A stretch of 16,652 nt of DNA from a bacterium (GCA_021158195.1 JAGGVA010000025.1:1-16652), one strand, 5' to 3'; positions 5,471 to 11,940 are shown, counted from the stretch's first letter. Numbers and translations are program-made. Notes: a model not told the origin generated them from the sequence alone.

Positions 5471-7111
5471 TTAGTATTCTCCTCCAAATTGATTCTGGTT
5501 TTCTTTTTCCTTTTTCTCCGGAATATCTGTCACCACTGCTTCTGTTGTCAAAAATGTTGCAGCAGCAGAAGAAGCATTTTCTAACGCAGATCTTACCACT
5601 TTTGTTGGATCAATTATTCCTGCCTTTCCAAGATCTTCAAACTGCAAGGTTAAAGCATTAAATCCAAATGATTGTTCCTTGGCAGCCTTTACTTTCGCCA
5701 CCACAACCCCAGCATCAACACCGGCATTCTCTGATATTTGTCTTAAAGGAAATTCCATTGCCTTTCTTAAAATCTCCACTCCGGTCCTCACATCTCTTTC
5801 TAAATCAGCATCTTTTTCTTTTATTTCTAAATCCTCAAGCGATTGAGACGCCCTTATAAGAGCAACACCTCCACCAGGAACAATTCCTTCCTCAATTGCT
5901 GCCTTGGTGGCTGCTAAAGCATCCTCTGCTTTGTGCTGTCTTGCTTTCTGCTCAACTTCGGTGGGAGCACCTACTTTTATCACTGCCACTCCCCCACTCA
6001 ACTTTCCTAATCTTTCCTCAAGTTTTTCTCTGTCAAAATCTGATTCTGTTTCCTCTATTTGTCTTTTAATCTGATTAATTCTTGCCTCTATCTCCTCCTT
6101 TTTTCCTTTGCCTTCAACAATAGTGGTATTCTCTTTAGTAGAGATAACTTTTCTGGCTCTACCAAGCATTTCTAATTCAACTTTATCAAGTTTGAGACCT
6201 ACTTCTTCAGAAATAACCTGTCCGCCTGTCACCACTGCTATATCCTGAAGCATTTCTTTCTTTCTGTCTCCAAAGCCAGGAGCTTTCACAGCCAATACAT
6301 TAATTATTCCTCTAAGTTTATTAACCACAAGGGTGGCTAAGGCGTCACCTTCCACCTCATCGGCAATAATTACCAAATCCTTTTTGCCGCTTGAAACAAT
6401 CTTTTCTAAGATAGGAACAATATCGTTTAAAGAAGAGATTTTACGGTCTGTAATAAGAATGTAGGGATCTTCCAGTTCGGCTTTCATATGCTCGGCATCT
6501 GTCACCATATATGGAGAGATAAAGCCCCTGTCAAACTGAAGACCCTTTACTACTTCTTTTTGAAGCCCGAAAGTTTTTGATTCTTCAATGGTGATTACTC
6601 CATCTTTACCTACCTCATCGATAACTTCGGCAATTAGATTACCCATCTCTTCATCTTCTGCAGAGATGGTAGCCACTTTGGCAATTTCTTCTTTTTTAGA
6701 AACAGGTTTGGAAATAGATTTTAAAAACTCTACTGCCTTTTTTGTAGCGATTTCTATGCCTTTTTTAAGCGCTAAAGGATTGGCTCCAGCAGCCACATTT
6801 TTCAATCCTTCTGTAATAATTGCCTGAGCCAACACAGTTGCTGTAGTGGTTCCGTCTCCCGCCACATCATTAGTTTTAGAAGCCACCTCTTTTACAATTT
6901 CTGCCCCAAGATTCTCTATCTTATCTTCCAGTTCTATTTCTTTAGCAATAGTAACTCCGTCATTAGTGATAGTAGGAGAACCAAAACCCCTGTCTAAAAC
7001 AACATTTCTTCCTCTGGGACCAAGAGTAACCTTTACAGCATTGGCAAGTTTATCAACGCCAATTTTAAGTTTTTTTCTTGCCTGCTCCGAATATTGAATT
7101 TGTTTTGCCAT
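5471..7111 (-). CDS. groEL: Chaperonin GroEL (60 kDa, Hsp60)
   Basis: ATP-dependent folding chamber subunit; forms tetradecamers and works with GroES in the cytoplasm. Its 546 residues match family length. Equatorial ATP-site motifs TLGPRGRN (29-36), NDGVTIAKEIE (50-60) and GDGTTTATVLAQ (85-96) are intact. The apical domain contains the conserved VKAPGFGDRKKEML, and the C-terminal equatorial part has EEGIVPGGGVALIRA and NAGVDAGVVVAKV. The usual Gly-Gly-Met tail is replaced by a charged/polar end, KENQNQFGGEY. The gene follows groES after a 71-base gap holding a hairpin, and shares its CIRCE-like control. There is no Shine-Dalgarno before ATG 7111, notable for a gene normally expressed at very high level. 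Confidence 0.98.
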   Translation of the reverse strand: MAKQIQYSEQARKKLKIGVDKLANAVKVTLGPRGRNVVLDRGFGSPTITNDGVTIAKEIELEDKIENLGAEIVKEVASKTNDVAGDGTTTATVLAQAIITEGLKNVAAGANPLALKKGIEIATKKAVEFLKSISKPVSKKEEIAKVATISAEDEEMGNLIAEVIDEVGKDGVITIEESKTFGLQKEVVKGLQFDRGFISPYMVTDAEHMKAELEDPYILITDRKISSLNDIVPILEKIVSSGKKDLVIIADEVEGDALATLVVNKLRGIINVLAVKAPGFGDRKKEMLQDIAVVTGGQVISEEVGLKLDKVELEMLGRARKVISTKENTTIVEGKGKKEEIEARINQIKRQIEETESDFDREKLEERLGKLSGGVAVIKVGAPTEVEQKARQHKAEDALAATKAAIEEGIVPGGGVALIRASQSLEDLEIKEKDADLERDVRTGVEILRKAMEFPLRQISENAGVDAGVVVAKVKAAKEQSFGFNALTLQFEDLGKAGIIDPTKVVRSALENASSAAATFLTTEAVVTDIPEKKEKENQNQFGGEY

Positions 7112-7135
7112 ATTCTTTTAGCGGGGAAGGTTAAT

Positions 7136-7158
7136 GGCTGTCCTTTTAAAGAACAACC
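7136..7158 (-). promoter_or_regulatory. groES-groEL intercistronic RNA hairpin
   Basis: The minus-strand RNA GGUUGUUCUUU...AAAGGACAGCC can pair along 8-11 bp, including two G-U wobbles. Those wobbles pair only in RNA made from this strand, not in the complementary strand, which favours a role in the groESL message. It could be a processing or stability element that sets the groES:groEL ratio. Confidence 0.45.
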
Positions 7159-7182
7159 ACTTTCCTACCCCTCTCTTTAATT

Positions 7183-7476
7183 TTAATCTTCAATCACTGC
7201 AAGAATATCGTCTTCTCTGGCTATTAAATATTCTTTTCCGTCTATCTCTATCTCGGTTGGTCCATATTTTGTAAAAATCACTTTGTCCCCGACCTTTACA
7301 TCAATAGGAATAACTTTACCTGAAGATGTCTTTTTACCCGGACCAACGGCAATAACCTTGCCTTGTTCCGGTTTTTCTTTTTCTGCTGTTTGAGGAAGTA
7401 AAATACCGCTCTCTGTTTTTTCTTCTTGCGAAAAGGGTTCAATAAGAATATAATCTGCTAAAGGTTTTATTTTCAT
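7183..7476 (-). CDS. groES: Co-chaperonin GroES (Hsp10)
   Basis: Seven-subunit lid of the GroEL chamber. 97 residues, normal length. The N-terminal KIKPLADYILIEP, the flexible mobile loop EEKTESGILLPQTA (about 18-31), the roof/core KVIAVGPGKK (about 40-49), and the C-terminal VGDKVIFTKYGPTEIEIDGK with the final strand EDDILAVIED are all typical. It is the first gene of the groESL operon, with a sigma-70 promoter about 77 bases upstream and an inverted-repeat operator in the leader. The ATG at 7476 has no Shine-Dalgarno. Confidence 0.97.
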   Translation of the reverse strand: MKIKPLADYILIEPFSQEEKTESGILLPQTAEKEKPEQGKVIAVGPGKKTSSGKVIPIDVKVGDKVIFTKYGPTEIEIDGKEYLIAREDDILAVIED

Positions 7477-7513
7477 ATCTAGCCAAATTAATTATTTATT
7501 AGAGAAAACAAAA

Positions 7514-7540
7514 TTAGCAATTTCGACCTTTAACTGCTAA
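7514..7540. promoter_or_regulatory. Diverged CIRCE-like operator of groESL
   Basis: Inverted repeat TTAGCAATT-N9-AACTGCTAA, extended by AAAA/TTTT flanks (7510-7544). The classical CIRCE bound by the HrcA repressor is TTAGCACTC-N9-GAGTGCTAA. The outer six bases of each arm and the 9-9-9 geometry are identical here, while the inner triplets differ. It begins about 14 bases after the predicted -10 box and lies just downstream of the start site, the normal CIRCE position. An HrcA-like repressor is the likely ligand; no hrcA gene is in this window. Confidence 0.75.
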
Positions 7541-7553
7541 TTTTCTATTTATT

Positions 7554-7582
7554 AATTTATTCTACTCTCAAAAAATTGTCAA
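7554..7582 (-). promoter_or_regulatory. Predicted sigma-70 promoter of groES-groEL
   Basis: On the minus strand, perfect TTGACA (7582-7577), a 17-base spacer, and TAAATT (7559-7554, 4 of 6). The transcript would start near 7547, immediately in front of or within the CIRCE-like operator. The -35 box sits 4 bases past the terminator of the preceding gene. Confidence 0.7.
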
Positions 7583-7586
7583 GAGA

Positions 7587-7615
7587 AAAGCGCGGCTCAA
7601 AATGAGCCGCGCTTT
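7587..7615 (-). terminator. Strong terminator hairpin after the 113-residue membrane protein gene
   Basis: Perfect 13-bp stem AAAGCGCGGCTCA with a 3-base AAA loop and the complementary arm, 12 bases downstream of the stop codon of the 7628-7969 gene. On the minus strand the stem ends in TTTT followed by CTCTT, an adequate U-tract. It insulates groESL from upstream transcription. Confidence 0.8.
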
Positions 7616-7627
7616 ATCTTTATTACT

Positions 7628-7969
7628 TTAGCCTCTCTCCCCCGTGTCTTCAGGGTGGAGTTCAACAAAAACTAATGCTATAAAAAGACAAATCAAGCCC
7701 GCACCTCCAATAATAGATTCGACAATCCATCTATGATGTAGAGCCACCAAAATGCCTGCTACTGATCCAAACAAGAAACCAAGATCAAAAAAGCCCATTG
7801 CCGGTACTCTTTCTTTCTCTAAAAGACACCATCCGGCACCCAAAATCGATAGAGTTGAAGCCGCCCCAAAAAACACTGCCAGATACAAATGATGCTTCCA
7901 AGCAACCATCAACATTCCTACAGCCACCAAGAAAAAACCTACCATCGCCAATTTAATCAATCTTTCCAC
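7628..7969 (-). CDS. Small four-helix membrane protein, function unknown
   Basis: I do not recognise this 113-residue protein. It is strongly hydrophobic with four likely membrane helices at about 5-24, 27-48, 57-77 and 83-103, short loops, and an acidic tail (ELHPEDTGERG). Basic residues occur at the N-terminus (MERLIK) and in the central loops (LLEKERVPAM, LHHRWIVE). Two His-containing junctions (WKHHLYL and LHHRW) stand out. It is a single-gene unit: its own promoter upstream, a strong terminator downstream, and divergent transcription from the holin-like/secG operon. It is the only gene here with a G-rich stretch just before its start (GGGGGGAAG, then GGAAAG), so it may be the one using some Shine-Dalgarno pairing. 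Codon pattern and intact signals argue that it is a real gene. Confidence 0.75.
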   Translation of the reverse strand: MERLIKLAMVGFFLVAVGMLMVAWKHHLYLAVFFGAASTLSILGAGWCLLEKERVPAMGFFDLGFLFGSVAGILVALHHRWIVESIIGGAGLICLFIALVFVELHPEDTGERG

Positions 7970-8004
7970 TCTTCCCCCCTTTTTTGAAAGAGCGTTTGTT
8001 TTCT

Positions 8005-8032
8005 TTTATATATCATATTATCTTTTTGTCAA
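8005..8032 (-). promoter_or_regulatory. Predicted promoter of the 113-residue membrane protein gene
   Basis: On the minus strand, perfect TTGACA (8032-8027), a 16-base spacer, and TATAAA (8010-8005). The leader to ATG 7969 would be about 28 bases. Confidence 0.65.
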
Positions 8033-8049
8033 AGGTCTCCAAATTTTGC

Positions 8050-8078
8050 TTGACTTCAATTTAGTTTTTTGATACAAT
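8050..8078 (+). promoter_or_regulatory. Predicted promoter of the holin-like/secG/solute-binding/isomerase operon
   Basis: TTGACT (8050-8055), exactly 17 bases, TACAAT (8073-8078); 5 of 6 in each hexamer. The predicted start lies only about 5-7 bases before the ATG at 8091, so there is no room for a ribosome-binding site. It is back-to-back with the minus-strand promoter at 8005-8032. Confidence 0.7.
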
Positions 8079-8090
8079 ACTTTAATTCCA

Positions 8091-8459
8091 ATGCGGAGAT
8101 TCTTGCTTCAAATCTTAGGCAGCATTTTGGGGCTCTATCTTGGAGCAAGATTTGTTCCCGATATTGATTTTCAAGGACCGATAAAAATCTTTCTTCTGGC
8201 AGGCCTTACTATAGGTGTGGCTAATTATTTTCTAAAACCCTTATTGAACCTTATTTTTTTACCCCTTAAAATTTTAACTTTCGGAATAATAGGTATCATA
8301 ATAAATATCGGCATTGTCTGGTTCGTGGTAAAAATTATTTTTCATAATTATTTTGTTGTTGGCAATTATTTATCCTTTTTAATATTTGTAATGGTAATAT
8401 ACCTTACGGGAATGGCTCTCTCAGGCCTTGGTTCTCCCTTACAAAAAATTCATCGTTGA
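8091..8459 (+). CDS. Phage holin family 4 superfamily IV-like (YvlD-type) membrane protein
   Basis: A 122-residue protein with four hydrophobic segments at about 4-21, 31-50, 54-79 and 86-112, matching the small chromosomal family annotated as 'phage holin family protein' (Mycobacterial 4-TMS holin superfamily IV, related to YvlD). The family patterns GLYLGARFVPDIDFQG and GVANYFLKPLLNLIFLPL are clear, as is a closing GMALSGLG. Such genes are widespread outside prophages and their true role is unsettled; no other phage gene is nearby, so this should not be read as prophage evidence. It heads the operon, and secG starts 1 base after its stop. The start ATG 8091 follows the -10 box so closely that the transcript is nearly leaderless. 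Confidence 0.85.
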   Translation: MRRFLLQILGSILGLYLGARFVPDIDFQGPIKIFLLAGLTIGVANYFLKPLLNLIFLPLKILTFGIIGIIINIGIVWFVVKIIFHNYFVVGNYLSFLIFVMVIYLTGMALSGLGSPLQKIHR

Positions 8460-8460
8460 T

Positions 8461-8679
8461 ATGGAAAAAGCACTTATATACATCTCTCAAATTATTGTTT
8501 CAATCTTACTAATTGTTTCTATCCTTTTACAACAACGAGGCTCTGCTCTTGGGTCTGCTTTTGGCCAAGAGGGTGGTTTTTATGCTACCCGGAGAGGTAT
8601 TCAAAAAAAGATACTTTATTTAACTGTGGGCTTGGTTATTATATTTGTCTCTCTCTCTATAGTAAATCTTGTCTTCTAA
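8461..8679 (+). CDS. secG: Protein translocase subunit SecG
   Basis: Small membrane subunit of the SecYEG export channel. From ATG 8461 it is 72 residues. Helix 1 is at about 5-24 (ISQIIVSILLIVSILLQQ) and helix 2 at about 49-70, joined by the family's Gly-rich loop LGSAFGQEGGFYATRRGIQKK. The open frame extends upstream to 8428, inside the preceding gene; ATG 8461 gives the canonical SecG N-terminus and avoids the overlap. It sits between the holin-like gene and a membrane-anchored binding protein that itself needs export. No Shine-Dalgarno. Confidence 0.93.
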   Translation: MEKALIYISQIIVSILLIVSILLQQRGSALGSAFGQEGGFYATRRGIQKKILYLTVGLVIIFVSLSIVNLVF

Positions 8680-8692
8680 GAACTCTATCATA

Positions 8693-10678
8693 ATGAAAAT
8701 CTCTCTTCCTAAAACAGATCTTTTATCTTTTGAAAACCTTAAAAAAATAAAAAGGCTGCCGTTTGTTTTAAATTTCAAAGAAAAAATACTCCTTTCTTTT
8801 TTTTGTTTTCTTTTTCTCTTAGGAATAATACTTCTTATTTTCTCTTTCTACCTTTCACACACAGAGGTAGTGCCGGCTCGTTGGGGATCTATAAAGGAAG
8901 GTATTGTGGGCCAGCCGCGATTTATCAATCCTATTTATGCAGACACAAATGATCCAGACAGGGATTTAGTAGAACTTATTTTCTCCGGTTTAATGAAATA
9001 TGATACTCATGGGAAAATAGTTTTAGATGCTGCGAAATCATACCAAGTTTTAGAGGAAGGAAGGGTATATGAGGTAGAACTCAAGAAGAATATTTATTTT
9101 CATGATGGCACTCCCCTCACAGCCGACGATGTAATCTTTACTATTAAAACCATCCAAAACCCGAGTTTTAAAAGTCCTCTTTTAAAAAGATGGTTGGGTG
9201 TTGAAGTAGAAAAAATTTCAGATTATAAGATACGGTTTGTGTTACAAAACCCATATCCTGAATTTTTGGAAAATCTAACCGTAAAAATATTGCCTGCTCA
9301 CATCTGGAAAAATATTTCTCCAGAAAATTTTCCTCTTGCTATTTATAATCTTAAACCCATTGGTTCTGGCCCTTTCAAATTCGAATCCCTCCAGCAGGAT
9401 TCTTCGGGCTCAATAAATTCAATCACTCTCTCTGCTTTTGAAAATTATTTTGGAAAAAAACCTTTTATCCAAAAGATTACTTTCCTCTTTTTTGAAAACC
9501 AACAATCTCTTGTCTCTGCGGCAAATTCTGGGTTAATAGACTCTTTTGTTCTTCCTCTCGCTTTTCAGGACTCTCCTTCTAACCTAAAACTTTATACTTT
9601 TAAAAGCCCGAGATATTTTGCTCTTTTTATTAACTTAGGCAAAAATAAAAATTTAGATACACCGGAAATTAGAAGCGCTCTTAATTATATTATTGACAGA
9701 AAAAAAATTATCGACGAGGTTTTTAATCAAAAAGGGTTAGAAGAAATTTCTCCTTTTCTGCCAGAAATTTTTGACATTGAAAAACCCGAAATTAATACCC
9801 CTGATTTAGAAAAAGCAAAAGCATTATTAAACAAGAATGGTTTTCAACTTATAGATGGAAAATGGGTTAAAGTGGAAAAAGAAGTTAAAATGAAATTTAC
9901 AAAGGATTTAACTGTTGGTTCTAAAGGAAAGGAGGTAGAAAATTTACAGAAATGTCTGGCAAAATTTCCTGAAATTTATCCAGAAGGTGAAATCACTGGT
10001 TATTTTGGAAAAAAAACAAAGGCAGCGGTAATTAGGCTTCAGGAAAAATATTTTGAAGAAATTCTCAAACCTTCGGGCTTAACTCAGGGAAATGGAAGAG
10101 TTGGTCCTGCCACAAGAGAAAAACTTAATGAGATTTGTGTTGTTTCTCCCGCCCAAAACATACCCTTGAAAGTCAATATTGTTACCGGAGATGAAACAGT
10201 GCTTACAGCCCTGGGAAATGCTGTCAAAAATCAACTAGAAAACTTTGGCATAGAAACAACCTTAAAAGTTCTTCCTCTTAATAAACTAAAACAAGACATT
10301 ATCCAAAAAAGAAACTACGACATTCTTCTTTTTGGACAGGTTTTAGGCCTTTTACCTGATCCATTCGCTTTCTGGCATTCGAGCCAGAGAGAATATCCTG
10401 GTTTGAATTTTTCTAATTATAAAAACAAAAACTTAGATAAATTACTGGAAAAGATTAGAGTTGAGCCAGATATTAACAAAAAGAAAGAGTTGATCTCTGA
10501 GGCACAGGAGATATTTTTAGAGGATATGCCTGCAATAATTTTGGGAAGCCCTGACTTTATTTATTACGCAAGCCCAAAAATAAAAGGTATAGAAGAAGGA
10601 GTTATCATTACCCCCTCCCAAAGGTTTAATCAAATAAGCAACTGGTATATTAAAACCAAAAGGGCTTTTAAAAAATAA
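8693..10678 (+). CDS. Family-5 extracellular solute-binding protein with inserted peptidoglycan-binding domain
   Basis: Peptide/nickel-type ABC substrate-binding protein (SBP_bac_5), 661 residues from ATG 8693. A single N-terminal membrane helix (about 31-54) without a lipobox suggests a membrane-anchored, outward-facing protein. SBP_bac_5 features follow: GQPRFINPIYADTNDPDRDL, VYEVELKKNIYFHDGTPLTADDV, ALNYIIDRKKIIDEVFN. Residues about 400-482 form a peptidoglycan-binding-1 domain: LTVGSKGKEVENLQKCL, GYFGKKTKAAVIRLQEKY, GRVGPATREKL. The binding-protein fold then resumes at PLKVNIVTGDE through YDILLFGQVLGLLPDPFAFW and ends at about 660. The frame could begin at TTG 8669, overlapping secG, but ATG 8693 is preferred. 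No permease or ATPase gene is adjacent; the isomerase gene starts 2 bases downstream. The ligand cannot be told from sequence. Confidence 0.9.
   Translation: MKISLPKTDLLSFENLKKIKRLPFVLNFKEKILLSFFCFLFLLGIILLIFSFYLSHTEVVPARWGSIKEGIVGQPRFINPIYADTNDPDRDLVELIFSGLMKYDTHGKIVLDAAKSYQVLEEGRVYEVELKKNIYFHDGTPLTADDVIFTIKTIQNPSFKSPLLKRWLGVEVEKISDYKIRFVLQNPYPEFLENLTVKILPAHIWKNISPENFPLAIYNLKPIGSGPFKFESLQQDSSGSINSITLSAFENYFGKKPFIQKITFLFFENQQSLVSAANSGLIDSFVLPLAFQDSPSNLKLYTFKSPRYFALFINLGKNKNLDTPEIRSALNYIIDRKKIIDEVFNQKGLEEISPFLPEIFDIEKPEINTPDLEKAKALLNKNGFQLIDGKWVKVEKEVKMKFTKDLTVGSKGKEVENLQKCLAKFPEIYPEGEITGYFGKKTKAAVIRLQEKYFEEILKPSGLTQGNGRVGPATREKLNEICVVSPAQNIPLKVNIVTGDETVLTALGNAVKNQLENFGIETTLKVLPLNKLKQDIIQKRNYDILLFGQVLGLLPDPFAFWHSSQREYPGLNFSNYKNKNLDKLLEKIRVEPDINKKKELISEAQEIFLEDMPAIILGSPDFIYYASPKIKGIEEGVIITPSQRFNQISNWYIKTKRAFKK
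9890..10138 (+). other. Peptidoglycan-binding-1 domain embedded in the solute-binding protein
   Basis: Encodes residues about 400-482. The domain has the full PG_binding_1 pattern: G-x-x-G-x-x-V-x-x-LQ, then G-Y-F-G-x-x-T-x-x-A-V, then G-x-V-G-x-x-T-x-x-x-L. It interrupts the substrate-binding fold between GKWVKVEKEVKMK and PLKVNIVTGD, where ordinary family members continue without a gap. Confidence 0.8.
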
Positions 10679-10680
10679 TT

Positions 10681-11697
10681 ATGCGCGAAATAATTTTAAA
10701 TTTTCCAAAACAATTTAGAGTGGGTTTTGAGAGAACTCCAAAATTAACTGTAAAAAAAGCAATAAAAGGAGTATGCATCTGCGGTATGGGTGGAAGCGCT
10801 CTGCCCGGAAGCATTTTATATTCTTGGATTAATACAAAAAAAATTGATCTACCCGTAATAGTCAATCGTGATTATTCTCTCCCCTATAGAATAAAAAAGG
10901 GGTGGCTGGTAGTGTGTATTTCTTACTCGGGCAACACAGAAGAAACACTCTCCTGCTTCAAAGAAGCGCTAAAAAATAAACTGACAGTTGTAAGTATAGG
11001 ATCTGGTGGTAAATTAGAAACTCTCTCTAAAAAACATCACGTTCCTTTTATTAAAATTCCTTCTGGCATTCCTCCAAGAACTGCTATAGGATATCAATTT
11101 GGGGCATTGGTGGGAATACTAAAAAACTGTGGAATCTTTAGCAAAAAAGATGTTCAAGAGTTATTGGCTTTAGAAAATATTAATGCTCGCAATCTCGAAA
11201 ATTACGGCAAAAACCTTTCCAAAAAGATCGTAAAAAAAATTCCTATAATTTATGCTTCTAATAAATTTAAAATCGCTGCTCGGATTTGGAAAATCGCCTT
11301 TAATGAAAATACTAAAATCCCTGCTTTTTGGAATTATTTTCCTGAACTTAACCACAATGAAATGACAGGATTTACAAAATACAAAATTCAAAATTCAACC
11401 TTGCCTGCCGGCAGGCAGGAATGCAAAATTGCAATTCAAAATTCAAAATTTTATTTTATTATTCTAAAAGATAGAAATGATTACAAAAGAATTAAAAAAA
11501 GAATGGACTTAACTGCGAAGATATTAAAAAATCAAGGTGTTAAGGGAGAAATCATAGATATCAAGGGAAAAAATTTTCTTGAAAAGGTATTCTCTTCCAT
11601 TATTCTTGGTTTTTGGACTTCGTATTATCTTGCCAAACATTACAACATTGATCCCATTCCTGTAAAATTAGTTGAAGAACTAAAAAAGAGAATTTAG
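10681..11697 (+). CDS. Bifunctional phosphoglucose/phosphomannose isomerase (SIS domain)
   Basis: Interconverts fructose-6-phosphate with glucose-6-phosphate and mannose-6-phosphate; cytosolic, linking glycolysis to sugar-nucleotide precursors. 338 residues with two SIS halves. The first has CGMGGSALPG (34-43) and CISYSGNTEETL (79-90), the phospho-sugar Ser/Thr loop, and then IPSGIPPRTAIGYQFG (126-141), the active-site PPR region of this family. The second half contains NHNEMTGF (224-231) and ends YNIDPIPVKLVEELK. Between MTGF and FYFIILKD about 25 residues are encoded by a palindromic repeat (11374-11450) not expected in the family; the frame is kept open. The gene starts 2 bases after the binding-protein stop. 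The mutase that would use its product lies at 13836-15224. No Shine-Dalgarno. Confidence 0.9.
   Translation: MREIILNFPKQFRVGFERTPKLTVKKAIKGVCICGMGGSALPGSILYSWINTKKIDLPVIVNRDYSLPYRIKKGWLVVCISYSGNTEETLSCFKEALKNKLTVVSIGSGGKLETLSKKHHVPFIKIPSGIPPRTAIGYQFGALVGILKNCGIFSKKDVQELLALENINARNLENYGKNLSKKIVKKIPIIYASNKFKIAARIWKIAFNENTKIPAFWNYFPELNHNEMTGFTKYKIQNSTLPAGRQECKIAIQNSKFYFIILKDRNDYKRIKKRMDLTAKILKNQGVKGEIIDIKGKNFLEKVFSSIILGFWTSYYLAKHYNIDPIPVKLVEELKKRI
11374..11450. repeat. In-frame palindromic repeat insertion (LPAGRQ element)
   Basis: A G/C-rich perfect 16-bp palindrome TGCCTGCCGGCAGGCA (11402-11417) is flanked on both sides by copies of AAATTCAAAATTCAA (11384-11398 and a similar run at 11433-11450). 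It lies inside the isomerase reading frame and is translated around residues 232-256, with LPAGRQ at 241-246. Base composition and structure look like intergenic repeat DNA, not coding sequence. Confidence 0.8.
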
Positions 11698-11772
11698 AAT
11701 CTGGAATATAAAATTTTGAGTATTATGCTTCTATAGATTTTTTGTTCTGGGTTCTAGATTCTATTTCTTTTT

Positions 11773-11856
11773 GCCGGGGTGGCGGAATTGGCAGACGCGC
11801 CAGCTTCAGGAGTTGGTGGGAGAAATCCCGTGCGGGTTCAAGTCCCGCCCCCGGCA
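11773..11856 (+). tRNA. tRNA-Leu (anticodon CAG), CCA not encoded
   Basis: Decodes CUG. The acceptor stem pairs GCCGGGG (11773-11779) with CCCCGGC (11849-11855), discriminator A at 11856. The anticodon arm CCAGC-TTCAGGA-GTTGG gives anticodon CAG; a long variable arm (TGGGAGAAATCCC) marks a class II tRNA; the T arm is GCGGG-TTCAAGT-CCCGC. The next bases are CTA, so CCA must be added by nucleotidyltransferase, unlike the tRNA-Ser in this window. I see no convincing promoter of its own in the 75-base gap after the isomerase. Confidence 0.96.
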
Positions 11857-11880
11857 CTAATTTTTCGAAATTTCAAATTC

Positions 11881-11912
11881 TCGAAATATCGAAATGTCGA
11901 AATGTCGAAATT
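11881..11912. repeat. 8-bp tandem repeat TCGAAATN (4 units)
   Basis: TCGAAATA, TCGAAATG, TCGAAATG, TCGAAATT in direct tandem, with a looser copy (TTCGAAATTTC) at 11864-11874. It lies between tRNA-Leu and the RNase J gene and runs directly into the AAATTT-type repeat. Role unknown; TCGA cores make each unit partly self-complementary. Confidence 0.7.
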
Positions 11913-11913
11913 T

Positions 11914-11940
11914 AAATAGAAATTTATAGAAATTCAAAAT
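11914..11940. repeat. 10-bp AAATTT-type repeat, reverse orientation (about 2.5 units)
   Basis: ATAGAAATTT and ATAGAAATTC in 10-base register, the reverse complement of the arrays beside htpX and groEL. It sits about 30 bases upstream of the RNase J start. Confidence 0.5.

Noticed and set aside
6588..7097. Two Ser/Thr/Leu-rich plus-strand frames opposite groEL
   Set aside because: Antisense to highly conserved groEL codons; no family features, no start signals.
7477..7553. Riboswitch or thermosensor in the groES leader
   Set aside because: The only clear structure is the CIRCE-like inverted repeat, and there is no Shine-Dalgarno for a thermosensor to hide.
8091..8459. Prophage remnant suggested by the holin-family name
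   Set aside because: The family is common in non-phage chromosomal loci and no phage gene, integrase or attachment site accompanies it.
8669..8692. TTG start of the solute-binding protein inside secG
   Set aside because: ATG 8693 is closer to the family N-terminus and removes the overlap.
11698..11772. Promoter for tRNA-Leu
   Set aside because: AT-rich gap with TATAGA- and TAGATT-like hexamers, but none with a matching -35 at 16-18 bases.
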